This document shows, in pieces, positions 50,107-61,422 of a DNA stretch of 64,000 nucleotides. Made by a program: the position numbers and the translations under genes. The DNA comes from Agrocybe praecox. Taxonomy: Eukaryota; Basidiomycota; Agaricomycetes; Agaricales; Agrocybaceae. The number at the start of each line of letters is the position of its first letter. The first letter of the stretch is position 1. The stretch is from assembly GCA_964017145.1 (NCBI GenBank), contig OZ024844.1:2232001-2296000 (forward strand), written 5' to 3'. Below the pieces are notes generated by a model. That model was given only the letters and a program-made list of their open reading frames with translations, had not been told where the DNA came from and searched no databases.

Positions 50107-50940
50107 ATGCCTTCCCTTGCCAAATCTCCAGATACTCATTGTGCTAATACTCCTCCAATGCCCTCTGTAACACTTTCTGGTGGCATCCCAATGCACGTAT
50201 ATCCGTTCCCCAGCTCTCTTCCCCCTAAAAAGCAGGCAGTCCGTTCAAAACGAAGGCAAGTCAAGAACGCATGCACCCGTTGTCAAAAGGCATGCAAGAA
50301 ATGCGACGATGCCCGTCCTTGTCTTCGCTGTGTAAAGTACGGCGTAACAGACGAATGTGTCGACTCCCAGCGCAAGGAACGGAAAAAGGGTGTAAAGAGG
50401 GGTCCCTACAAGAAGCGCGATGGGAAAGGTACACATTCATTCCGCCTACCTCCCCGTTGTCCTTTCCTAACCTTTTCTTTAGGTCGTGCAGAGGGCAACA
50501 CCCAGCATGCTGATGTGTCCTCTCAGTATGGGGAAGCTGTGGCCAATACCCCGTCTCCGCTGTTGTCAAGTCCATACACACAAATGGTCTATGGCCATCA
50601 TCCAGCAACAATTCCGAGGTCATCCCAGCCGCCGTTGGCTGGGGCATCTCTACCATATACAATGCTACCCTCATATCCCTCTTCCCAAATCCTTCCTATT
50701 TATCTTATTCATCCTCAACATCACATGCCAGGACCTGCAGAGGATCATCACTCAGAATATGCATCTCACAGTTACTTCCCTGTAGCTGTCCCAAATACTA
50801 ATGAATATCAACTTCCATATGTGCTCCCCAGATCAGAAGCAGCTACTCAGGTATCAGTACCTTACCCATATCCAAGTTCATCGTATTCGCATCCAGGCCC
50901 CTCATTCAAGCCTGGTTTTGGTATGATCAATAACCAATAG
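50107..50940 (+). CDS. Zn(2)-Cys(6) binuclear cluster transcription factor
   Basis: Fungal GAL4-type DNA-binding regulator. ATG at 50107 (MPSLAKSPDTHCANTPPMPS). The zinc cluster (50270-50360) has spacing C-x2-C-x6-C-x5-C-x2-C-x8-C in ACTRCQKACKKCDDARPC and LRCVKYGVTDEC. It is preceded by a basic stretch (RSKRRQVKN) and followed by another (RKERKKGVKRGPYKKRDGK), both probable DNA contacts or nuclear signals. One intron (50429-50482) splices GKG to RAEGNTQHADVS. The remainder is Pro/Ser/Tyr-rich, without the fungal-specific 'middle homology' domain. The stop is at 50940, giving about 259 residues. A small protein with the cluster plus a disordered activation-like tail may need a partner. Its targets cannot be read from sequence. 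Confidence 0.9.
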   Translation: MPSLAKSPDTHCANTPPMPSVTLSGGIPMHVYPFPSSLPPKKQAVRSKRRQVKNACTRCQKACKKCDDARPCLRCVKYGVTDECVDSQRKERKKGVKRGPYKKRDGKGTHSFRLPPRCPFLTFSLGRAEGNTQHADVSSQYGEAVANTPSPLLSSPYTQMVYGHHPATIPRSSQPPLAGASLPYTMLPSYPSSQILPIYLIHPQHHMPGPAEDHHSEYASHSYFPVAVPNTNEYQLPYVLPRSEAATQVSVPYPYPSSSYSHPGPSFKPGFGMINNQ

Positions 50941-51215
50941 TGCCACTTTGGGGGGGAAGTGGCGATGAGAAGAACCGACCTCTGCTACGTATCGGATTGC
51001 ATTTTTATTTTTAACCTGTAATTTACTTTTGCTATCAAACTTTGTCCATAATCACCTCATCTACTTCTTGTATATTCACTTCCATACCATGATTTCGAGT
51101 ACAGAGCTTATTCTATGGTTACTTTCACTCATAATTTTGTAGCAATCTTGTATATATCATCATCTTGTAAATCATGTTCAGTAGTAATTATCATATATAG
51201 AACATAATCCACTAG

Positions 51216-53582
51216 TCATGCCTCATGTCCATTGTCTGTCCTATTTTCAATGATTGTCTGGATGCATAAGGTAACTGCATCCATTGTTGGTCTTGAAGAT
51301 GCATCTTTTTGCCAACACGTGTGCATAAGTTCCCATAGCTTGTCAGTTAACCAAAAGCCATCAGGACGAGTGGGTGTCTTATTCTGCACCACAATCCCAT
51401 ATATGACAGCAGCCGTAGTCTTGCAGTCCGCAAAAGGGTGCTTTCTCGTAAGCAATTCTAAAATGGCCATTGCAAAAGAATAAGTATCGGCTTCCATTGT
51501 GGGGGCTTTACCCTCAATCAATTCAGGGGCCATCCATCGGGCGCTACCCCCGGCAGTCAGGGTTGCGGAAGCGCTTTTTTCGGTAACTTCTTCGATGACT
51601 TTGGACATACCAAAGTCACAGATACAAGCCTCTCCCTTATCGAAGGTCTTTTGAGTACATATTCTCGCGCACCCAGAAATGTTTATGCACCGCCCACCTC
51701 CTTGGAAACGAGAATATTTGCCTGAAAGTTTAGTATAAGCATCCATCAGACTTCTAGATTCCGCGACTAGAAGTGCGTACACATTTAACTGTGAAGGTAA
51801 ATGCAAATTTTAGAATGCGGCGAGGTCAAAGAAAGCAGGCAACTTACGATTCCCGTGAATAATTCTACTAGAATGGAGGTAGCTTAAGCCTTGAGCCGCT
51901 CCATATACCTTGAAGAAGAAACCAATCAGTACGTTAAACAAATATCCCGTGGATTGGGATAGGGATTACCAAACGCATGCAGTGGCTGTCGCCATGAGTC
52001 TTGGTATATCTTTTTAGAAACGGTCAATGAAAACTTCGCCGCATCGAAATCGAGAAGTGAGAGCCTTACTCAAGGACATTGCCATTATCTTGCCATGGAG
52101 ACACCTATGCAATATTATTTATGAGGAAAAGAATCGTGACCTGCGTAAACGTACCATATGAATGTGCTGGCCGAGGTCAGTAACGATTCCATAGAATGGA
52201 AGGATATGGTCGTTCTGTAATTCGGACCACATCTTGACTTCATTTTCAAATCTCTGGTTGTCGTCAATACGTCGCAGTCAATGGATAAACGAGCAGAGCC
52301 TAGATTCTTACCGATTTCGCTCTTGGGTCTGATGCCCTGATATTCCTCAAGGCCTTAAGAGCGACCTACAGAGACAAGCTCGATTCTGTCTGTTGAAAAA
52401 TACAGCGGGGGAGGTCACCTTTTCCTCGCCAAGCCAACGTCCGATCCAAATGTCACTGTAAGTCCCACCGGCCACAGCCAAGTCGCTGACTTTGACTACT
52501 TCGCCATTCAGAACTTTGATTGTCGGCGGAATCCCGGTTTCGCGATGGATATTTATGAGCCCTCTTTGATATTCCAAATAACGTTGACTGTCAAGAGGCT
52601 GAGGAGGAGATGCCTCTGGATGGTGTTGTTCGGTTGTAATTGTTTCTCGCATTATACGAAGTTCCTTGACAGTTTAAAATGATTTTGAAATTCCAAGTGA
52701 AAAGAATATTGGATGTTTACCTCTTGTCCAACTTCCATAACTCGTCGGACGACCTGAGGATCAGCATCGTGTAGTTCACTAGCTTGGGCTTCTCGACCCT
52801 GCCTAAGAAGCTGTAGAATGAAATCGCGCATCTCAGCTTGGTTTCTTTCTACATTGTCGAATAAGTCGCGCTGGAGCGCATACATCTCAATGTTCGAGCT
52901 AATTCGAACGTTAGATTCATGCAGTAACGGTCGTGGTTTACTCCTTACCTGATCTAAGAGACGAGGAGGTGCGTCAGAAAAGAGTTCCGCTCGAACACAC
53001 TGATAAGAGGCACATACAGAGAAAAGATTCATGGCTGTCTCCAATTCAGCATAGCACCGGTCGAGGCCTTCCTTGACTTCCGCGTTTTTGACTGGATAAA
53101 ACGTCAATACTTATGACAAAGGATAGCTCAAGCAATAATAATGTACCAAATAGAGTCAACCTATTATATTGTGCCCATTGTCGGGTCTTCTTCAGAATTT
53201 TCTGCAATATACTTCATAAAGTAAATTTATCAGTTGAAGAAGGTCCGCACAGAACGAATCCTTACGGTTCCAACTGGTCTACAATCTGCTGTAGTTCAGA
53301 CCCTTCCAGCTTGGTAGCTTGGTCGTTCAGAAGATTGATGATCTGCGAACACCTAGATGAAAGGCGTTTGGTCCTGCCCTAGAAGAAGGTCATCAAATAT
53401 GGTACACATTGAATGATTTGAGGGTAAACTTATGGTCAAACTCGTACTTTGTGAATTTTGACTTCGTCGCATGTTTTAGAAATATTGTCTAATACCAAAG
53501 CAGCCCCCCCTACGAAAGGAACCCCAGCTGCTCCCGCAACACCAAGCGCACCATTGGTGACGTCTAGGGCTCCCTTGAGCAT
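51216..53582 (-). CDS. MLKL-like N-terminal helical domain fused to a TKL pseudokinase
   Basis: ATG at 53582 begins MLKGALDVTNGALGVAGAAG, with a Gly/Ala-rich hydrophobic first helix (VPFVGGAALVLDNI). Charged helices follow, spliced over introns near 53447, 53268 and 53140: RTKRLSSRCSQIINLLNDQ, LQQIVDQLEPKILKKTRQWA and EVKEGLDRCYAELETAMNLF. This pattern is that of the MLKL/HeLo-like four-helix N-terminal domain common in Agaricomycete kinases. A helical linker and Pro-rich segment lead to a TKL kinase domain: GGTYSDIWIGRWLGEEK, VALKALRN (Lys present), SELQNDHILPFYGIVT, LSYLHSSRIIHGNLKCANIL, ICDFGMSK, ARWMAPELIEGK, DTYSFAMAILELLTRKHPF and CWQKDASSRPTMDAV. The catalytic motif reads HGN instead of HGD/HRD, so the catalytic Asp is lost while the Lys and DFG remain. 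The stop is at 51216. About ten introns; family recognition is by eye. Confidence 0.85.
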
Positions 53583-53854
53583 GTGCCAACGTTACGGTAT
53601 TTGGGGGTTCGTCGTGCTTAGAATGTGAATATAGACTGAGCACGGTAATAGATTATGAAAAGATGTTGACGGCAAAGCTTGGGTTTGAAACCTCTTGAGC
53701 CTTTATTCTTAGTAGGCAAGGCATCAGATTGCTGATAGTGAACAACTCGCAGCACGTGTGAACGAAGAACGCTTTGGAGGAGCGGTGGCGGTACAAGCGC
53801 GCAACTGAGTCCTGACACTGATTATGTAGGCGTCCTACCCACTCTTCTTCAGTA

Positions 53855-55160
53855 ATGTCACCAAAAAAACGAAAACACGAGCAGGCTTTCTCGGTCGACG
53901 ATAGCGAGGCACAACCGACTCATAGTGAAGCTGACAGCTCTACCGATGACAAACATAAGACTGCAAAAGAGCAGGAGGTTTGGGATGCCATACGAGAGGC
54001 CCATTATGAGGGTATTGTAGCCTATTACTGGTTTCTGTATGCATATTGACGCGTCTATACTAGCTATCGAACAATTACCTTTAACTCTGCAGAGACAACT
54101 TTCCTTGATGCGTCAACTCGACGAACAGACCATATGTCCGTCTCGGTTTGAAAGCATTGTATACAGTGATCTAACCATTGGCCCCAGCTTGCACCACCAG
54201 TCTAATTCCAGCATTGAAGAAATATATTCATCAGCGCCGAGCTATGGCTGGCATATTCGAAAGCCCTTCGAAGGACGATGCTATTCCAAATCCTTCTGTC
54301 GTGGTACCTTCGACTCCTCCGAAAGAGGCATCTTGTGAAGAAGATGCTAGAGCATCGTTGAGGGCACCGGAAGCAATATCCAGGGGTTCGGACTCACCAG
54401 ATAGTCGGAAACCGCCAGAGACTACGAGAGAACTTCTATCCCATGTTGCATGGATGTCGGATGAACTATTACGCGCCTCGCAAGAAAAAGTGAACCTTGC
54501 GCAGGCGAATCACGATATGGTTTGAATTTCATTGAATTGTCAAACAAATTAATCTTCATGAACTTGTCTGTCTCTTAGGTTGAGAGGCATATACGTCTTC
54601 TGGATCAGGCTATCAAAGAACAAGAAGCTGCACTCTCTGCCGATTCCTCCAACTCATCTAACGGCCTAGTGGTCCAGCTGCCAGAATTGGTCATTCCTAA
54701 ATATAGTCGAAAAGCGCGCAACGATGGTCGTGCATCACTTGAATTGGATATCCTGAGCAATTCCGGCGATATTTCTCTTAGTGCTGTGTCGATATTTGCC
54801 GACCCTTCTCAAAAAGAAGAGACGCCCAATGAGCAACAGAAGGACCCGGCATCGTTGACAATCATTTTGCCCGCCAAACAACCGAACGAGGAGCTGTACT
54901 GTTATTGCAATAGGGTCTCCTTTGGAGAAGTACGTGTCTCCCCTCTTAATCATGCACGAATTGGTGTACTTAGTACGATCACAGATGATAGCTTGTGATG
55001 GTGAATCTTGTGAACGAGAATGGGTAATTTTTTCACATCTTTTTTCTGATAGGAGGGCTCATCGTTTACGTCCTTCAAGTTCCATCTCGGTTGTGTCGGT
55101 TTAACTGAAGTACCCGATGGAGAATGGTATTGCGAGGATTGCAGAATCGACGATTTATAA
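53855..55160 (+). CDS. ING-family PHD-finger protein
   Basis: Chromatin reader that recruits histone acetyltransferase or deacetylase complexes to H3K4me3. ATG at 53855 (MSPKKRKHEQAFSVDDSEAQ). The ING N-terminal helix reads AIEQLPLTLQRQLSLMRQLD (54065-54120), then LIPALKKYIHQRRAMAGIFE. A Ser/Pro/Glu-rich linker contains a coiled segment (VERHIRLLDQAIKEQEAALS). The C-terminal PHD finger is canonical: YCYCNRVSFGEMIACDGESC (with an intron after GE), EREWFHLGCVGLTEVPDGEW and YCEDC. The stop TAA is at 55158-55160. It resembles Yng2/Pho23/Png proteins; which complex it serves is not decidable. It is divergent from the pseudokinase gene with 272 bp between the starts, and convergent with NUF2. Confidence 0.92.
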
Positions 55161-55295
55161 AAACACACTAGGGCGGCGCGTAACCATGAACTGGTTACGG
55201 TGTATATTACAGATAATTATTTAAATGATACAGTTAGTCGATAGGATATAAACATACAGGCGTTGTAATACAATGAAATAGGCAGAACGTATGAT

Positions 55296-57050
55296 TCACT
55301 CTGAGGTCACCCTAATGTTCAGCTTATTGGCCAGAGTTTCCATATACACGTCTAAGGGACATAATAGTCGTGAATTGTAAGGGCAATGCCGTGAAATTAT
55401 TACTAACCTGTCTCATGTCGCAATTTCCAGTACTCAGCCAGTAATTCGTTGAGTTCCATTTCGCTCTGTCTGAGGTGCTCGTTCATCTAGAATGCGTCAG
55501 CATAGCCAATAACAAGTATCGCAACATGCGCACCTTCGATTCAACTTCTCGTGCTTCATCACGGACCTCCTCAATTTGCTTGTCGTTTTCTCGCCTCTCC
55601 ACAACCATCTGATCGTACTCCTGTTGAAGGCGCTCGATCGTCTTCTGACTGGAAATTTTCTTATCATCCGCATGTTTCTGAGCTTTCTCGAGTTTAATTT
55701 TTGCGTTAACTAATTGATCATTGACGCGCTTGAAGAATTATCAAGTCAAGAGAGAGCGCCAAGGATGTTTGTTAACAACTTACCTCTTGTCGCAAGCGAA
55801 GTTCATTACGCTCGATAATTTTCTCGTCCAAGAGATCTTTTAACTCTGCAAGAGCTTTTTGAGAAAGCTCAAGAGATTGGACTTCCCGTTCAATTGTCTG
55901 TATTTGTTCGATGCATCCCCGGACATCCTAAATGCAACGTTGAGAGGGGAATACAATCGTACACCATATTCTCACTTTCTCGATATTATGGAGAGCATTG
56001 ATTTTCGCTTGGAGATCGCGAGCTTTTGCTTCATGCATAACTACAGTTTTTTTGTCTTCGATCGCGGTATTTGTCATAATTGAAATGGTCTTCCGGATAC
56101 GCTCAGGCGACTGAACAATGCGCCCACGGGTCCTTGTAATAGCATCCTCAAGACTTTTAATCTCCCCGTTGAGGGCTTCCTGCAGAATCTGTATATCAGG
56201 GAGAAAATTCACTATAGAGAAAGGATATACCGGCCTTGCGGTTCATGAGCTCATTTCGATCTGCCTTGTACTGCTCTACATCTCGCACAGCTTTGGCTTG
56301 AGCATCTTTCGTTATAAACATCGTGCTTGTTAAAGCGGTATTTTCCGTATTTAGCTCTTCGCAAACCGGCCTGTCTTTTGAAATGCGGGTTCTTCACAGT
56401 AAATGTAAATAATACGTTCGCAACATGCAATAGGCACATACTTCAAGTCGTCAAATTTGCCCTGAACCTCGTGTAATTGCCCCGCCATATTATCTCGTTG
56501 TACTATAAGCGCATCAGACCGTTCCCTGAGGTCTTTGAGAAATGCGTCACAGTATTGCTCAGTAAACTTGACAAAGTTGATGAAGGCAGATAGCAAGACG
56601 ATGGTACGTTCCCTTTCTGGGCTTTGCAAATCCTTTGCATTGAAATCATCCACTCTTGCGGCCCTTGCAAATCGAACACTGCAATGGAGATCTTTAGTCA
56701 AGGGCATAGTAACAGTTTGTCTAGCTCCTCACAGATGATAAAGAATCAAATTGCTGCTTAGGGCAGAAGCATATAAATCCTGGCGAGTGATTGTTTTAAC
56801 GACTTCATGTTATGCCAGGAGATCGTCGTACCTTATCTTCAGGCGGACATGTTTTCAGAGCGTTCTGCACTGGATCCCTGAGGGAGTCTTGGCTAAGGTC
56901 AGTGACTTGCTGAAGGCAAGCACAATACACTCCTTCTACGAAATCTGGATTCGGGTTCTTCAATTGTTCTGGACTGACTGTAATACCCCAGCCAGCAAGA
57001 GCATTAATGATGTCTGGTATAGACATCTGGGGAAATATTCCTTTGGCCAT
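55296..57050 (-). CDS. NUF2: Kinetochore protein Nuf2
   Basis: Subunit of the Ndc80 complex that couples kinetochores to microtubules. ATG at 57050 (MAKGIFPQMSIPDIINALAG) opens the calponin-homology-like domain (WGITVSPEQLKNPNPDFVEG). Then DDFNAKDLQSPERERTIVLL and SAFINFVKFTEQYCDAFLKD, which are diagnostic. The rest is a long coiled coil (for example RDNMAGQLHEVQGKFDDLK, EALNGEIKSLEDAITRTRGR and IVQSPERIRKTISIM) with several short introns. The coding end at 55296 reads NKLNIRVTSE. The length, about 450 residues, is normal. It shares a 308 bp divergent promoter with the RecQ helicase. Confidence 0.93.
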
Positions 57051-57358
57051 GGTAGAGCAGATACGCTTGAAGATGGTGAAAAGAGCAGATGAGAGGATGA
57101 GCGCGGAGTGCTACTGTGATGTTTGGACTCTGTAAGCGGTGTTCATTTCGAGCGCGACGATCACATGACTGACGCGTGTGTCACAATCATGTCACCGGTG
57201 ACCACTGACTACCACTTGAATTGTTCTATCTTTGCCACTTCTGTTGCGACCAAACTTAAAGTCCTTATCCTGATAGCTCATTCAGAGTCCCCTTTCTTAC
57301 CCTTCTATGAATACCAAACTACATATCTAATCATTCCGTATTGAATACCGTTTTAAAT
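57051..57358. promoter_or_regulatory. Shared divergent promoter of NUF2 and RecQ helicase
   Basis: 308 bp between the two ATGs. It holds ACGCGT at 57172-57177 (MluI cell-cycle box type) within TGACTGACGCGTGTG, and nearby symmetrical TCACCGGTGA at about 57192-57201. Both flanking genes act in the chromosome cycle, so a cell-cycle element would make sense; that link is inference. No other gene is seen. Confidence 0.4.
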
Positions 57359-60300
57359 ATGTCAGGCAGCTCTGAAGCTACGCCAGTGCACACTTCAAGA
57401 ACAAAAGAAGGCAGGCCTGGAATATCCGTTGGAAAAGAATCAAGCTCAACGAAAAAGGTACTTCAGTATCTACTTCAATTGTGTCGCCAGAAAGTATCTC
57501 ATCTGTCTGCTGTAGCCCACATCTAAATTTAAGCCAGCTCTGACATCGTCCCACAAAGAAGATTCCGGTGTGTTCTTTTTCTTAAAGTTTCTGTACATGA
57601 AAGTGCTGACATGCTATTTTGCTTTGCAGGACGTAGACAACCCCTTTCTGCCTTTTCTACCCCTGGATTTCAAGCTCAAAATCCAGCAAAACAAACTTTA
57701 GCTGTACTGAAACGCGATGTCATCTGTATCTCAAGTGACTCCGCCCCCTCGACGCCAGGACCCGTAAAGAGACATTCCTCTGGACTGTCAATCTGCGAAG
57801 ACATCTCTCCTCACCCAACTAAACGGCCTAAAAAAACTACTTTAGAGGAGAAAGAAAACATTCTTGGTCCTTCTTTGCGAATGAATGGCCAGGCTGACAG
57901 ACCTTCGTTTGGGATTAAATACCCAGACCTTAACTCAGTGTGTTGTCCGATCTGTCGCAGTGACCGTTAACACTTACTTCTTTTATTTAGGCCTCTTCGG
58001 AAACTCTAAAGCACTACAGAGTATATGCACTTGGTTTAATGGATTATTTTGCTGAGGAATGTTTGGCATTCCATAGTGGCACCGACGTAGAAAAGGACGT
58101 GATTCTCCTTAATAGCATCAGGTATGCCAGTGATTTTCATAAATGGGAACTTATCTTTGAATTGTTGTACAGGGAACTAACACGGGACCGGTTGGAAGCG
58201 ACTAAACAAGAGCTTGACAGGCGCCATAGGAGTGATAAGGCTTCTCTAGTCAACCTTACGACCACTTCCAATACGATTATACAACATTCTTCTACAGATC
58301 CAACGCCGCGACATGCTGCTCAACGTCTTCCTTCCACGACACAGCATGGCGCGACTGCTAAAGGAATAGATGAAGACGTATTTATGGAAGACAGTGTTGC
58401 TGCCCCTGGCGGTACTGGCTCCAGTACCGACCAAGATAGCGATGATGGCTACTGGGAAGGAATGGCAGATATCTCCATGCACGAACCAATCATGACCTCA
58501 ATACCTCCCCCCTCTGCAACATTGAGCACTGTTACTTCTGGGAGCATCGGCATGGCAAACAGTGCAAATCCATACTATTCCGAAATTATGTCCAAATTGC
58601 GCGACGTTTTCAAACTGGAAACTTTCCGCAAAAATCAACTGGAAGCAATTACAGCCGCATTAGACGGTAGAGACGTTTTTGTACTCATGCCTACCGGCGG
58701 GGGCAAAAGTCTTTGTTTTCAGTTACCTGCAATCTGCGATAGCGGTAAAACTAAAGGAGTTACTGTTGTTGTTTCTCCTCTTCTGGCTCTCATGAAAGAT
58801 CAGGTAGAGAGCCTGAAGAGGAAGAATATCGATGCCCATTTATCGGTTCAGGGTGCAGGCGGAGACGACTGGTCACGGCTGCTCAAAAGTTCTCGGAAAC
58901 CTAAACTGTGGTATATCACACCGGAAAAGTTACGAGAGTCCCAAGCAGTCAATGATATACTTAGCTCGCTTGAAAACACAGGAGAACTCGCGCGTTTTGT
59001 TATTGACGAAGCCCATTGTATATCCACATGGGGCCAAGAATTTCGAGATGCGGTAAGAATTTATGCCTATCTTAGAAAACAAAGCTAACGTTCAATTTTA
59101 GTACACTACACTGGGGAATCTAAGAGGAAAATATCCCACCATCCCAATTATGGCCTTGACTGCAACTGCTAATAAACGGACTGTGGCCGATATCATATCT
59201 CAGCTGAATTTAAGACAGGACCATTCAGCCTTCGCTCAATCATTCAACAGAACCAACTTAAAATACGTTGTACGTATAAAGCCGAAAGACCTGATTAGGC
59301 ACATATTCGACTGGATTCAATCTCAGCATGAGGGACAAGCCGGGGTGATATACTGCTCAACACGCCAAACCACAGAAGATGTTGCGCAAGGTTTGCGCGA
59401 TAGAGGAATAAGGGCAGCGCACTTTCATGCAGGAATCCCGACAGAGTTGAAGGATGATACCGTCAGTAAATGGCAGAACGGTAGCGTCCCCATTATTGTT
59501 GCAACGGTAAGTATCAAGTGGTTAGTAATCTTTGTCTTGATACCTTCATCTAAACATGCCCTATAGATCGCTTTTGGTATGGGCATCGATAAAGCCGATG
59601 GTGATTATAACAATTACTTATTTTGATCATCTATCTCATAATTGCAAATATTTTGTTTCAATAGTCAGATTTGTGGTTCACTATGACATGCCCAAATCTA
59701 TGTCAGGGTAGGCTTTTCGTGCATGTATTAATACTGGGTCCACACGTTGATGATCTGTACAGATATTATCAGGAAACTGGTCGAGCTGGTCGCGACGGTG
59801 CACCGGCTGACTGTCTCTTGTGTGGGTGATTATTTTGACGATAAACCATGCTGCCACTGACTGGTAACACAGATTATAGCTACAGCGACGTCAACAAAGC
59901 GATTCGAATGATCAACAAAAACGAAGAAGGGACCCCGGAAAGTAAGAAAAAGCAAATTGATGCTGTCCGTGAGGTCTACCAATTTTGCCAAAACAACTCT
60001 GAATGCCGACGCGTTCAAATTCTTCAATACTTCGATGAGAAGTTTGAAAAGGAGGCATGCAACGGAGGGTGCGATGTTTGTGAAGATGGGCGAGAACCGA
60101 TTTTGGAAGATGTCACCGACTCTGCGAAAGCTGCCATTCAAGTTGTTCAGTTGCTTGTTAGGGAACGTGGTGAAAAGCTCCCTCCAGGAACACTAAAGGC
60201 CATACTGCGCGGTTCGAAATCTCAAGATGTCAGAAATAAGCAATATGGCAGTGTACCACAATATGGCGTATGCGCCAAAATGCACTTGGACTTGGTTGAC

Positions 60301-61354
60301 CTCATGTTGAACCGATTATTCTTTGATGAAGTCTTGGTCACTTATCGCCACAAGAACGGCTCGGGGTTTCACTGTGAATACCTGAACGTGAGTTGTTTTA
60401 ATCTCTCCCTTGTATAGATGCTCATGTCTCATTAGCTAGGACCGAATGCTCAATCAATTCTGGACAACGAAGAAACCATTACTCTCAATTGGCACCCAAA
60501 ACCTCTGAGACGCAATAATACAGGTGGCAATTCAGTCACTGTGCCAGTTCGATCTCGCAAAGGGAAACAAAAGGCAGCTATCGATGACGATCCCATAGAG
60601 GAATGCGACGACATGTACGACGGCGATGACTCGGTAGATCTTATCCCACCCTCACGCAAGTTTAATTCTCTCGTGCAACGTCCGAAGTCTGGTATAATTT
60701 CAACTTCGGTCAGCAAGAAATCAGCGCCAGCGCCGTCTCATACTCTTCCTTCGGATCCTGATGCTGCTCAGCTACTCTATAAGAAGATGCTTCTTCTGAG
60801 ATCGCAGGTATGAACCCATAAAGGACTGCTATGCACGTTTATTGACCTTTCGGCCTCTCTAAGATTGCTTCCAAAGAACAGCTTAAGGATAAGGAAGATG
60901 TTCTCGATGATTCTGCTTTACAGGTACTCAGTCTAATGTGTCCCACCGGTACGCACAAGCGAGAATATTTCCTTTCGTTCGTACAATGATTTTATCGCCT
61001 TAGATTATCACAACTTCAAGCAGAATTTGCTGGAATGTGTTGACTTGGACAAGCAAGACGCGACAGATTACGTTGAAGAAAAATGGAACAAGTACGGACA
61101 GCATTTTTTACAACTTTGCATTCAACACAAGTCCGGCCCTTCAACGTAAATTTTCATGCCTGTCTTGTTAACCCTTGTTTGTCTGACGCTTCCAAACTAG
61201 AGAAACTACTACGAACGTTAAGACTGTTGACGCAGGGGCATTGCGAAGTGCGTATGCGTACCAGCCCCCTCCTCCTGTCGCCCCAGTCCTAAACCCGCCA
61301 GTCCAAACGACATTACAACGATCGAAAACCAAATTCAAGCCTGCTATATTATGA
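57359..61354 (+). CDS. RecQ helicase of the Sgs1/BLM/Rqh1 type
   Basis: 3'-5' DNA helicase for recombination intermediates and replication restart. ATG at 57359 (MSGSSEATPVHTSRTKEGRP). The N-terminus is Ser/Pro-rich and acidic and much shorter than in yeast Sgs1. Helicase motifs: LETFRKNQLEAITAALDG, MPTGGGKSLCFQLPA (58690-58730), VVVSPLLALMKDQVESL, DEAHCISTWGQEFR (59008-59050), MALTATANKRTV, FNRTNLKYVV, GVIYCSTRQTTED, IAFGMGIDKADVRFVVHYDM and YYQETGRAGRDGAPADC. The Zn-binding RQC part has ECRRVQILQYFDEKFEKEAC and GGCDVCEDG. A winged-helix segment is followed by an acidic linker and an HRDC-like domain (AAQLLYKKMLLLRSQ, SLMCPTDYHNFKQNLLECVD). The stop is at 61354. The motif II loop departs from the usual SQWGHDFRP (see findings). 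Confidence 0.93.
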
Positions 61355-61422
61355 TTTTTACTTGTATATATATTATCATTACATTTATTAACTTGTACAT
61401 TCTCCAATCACTGTTCATTATC

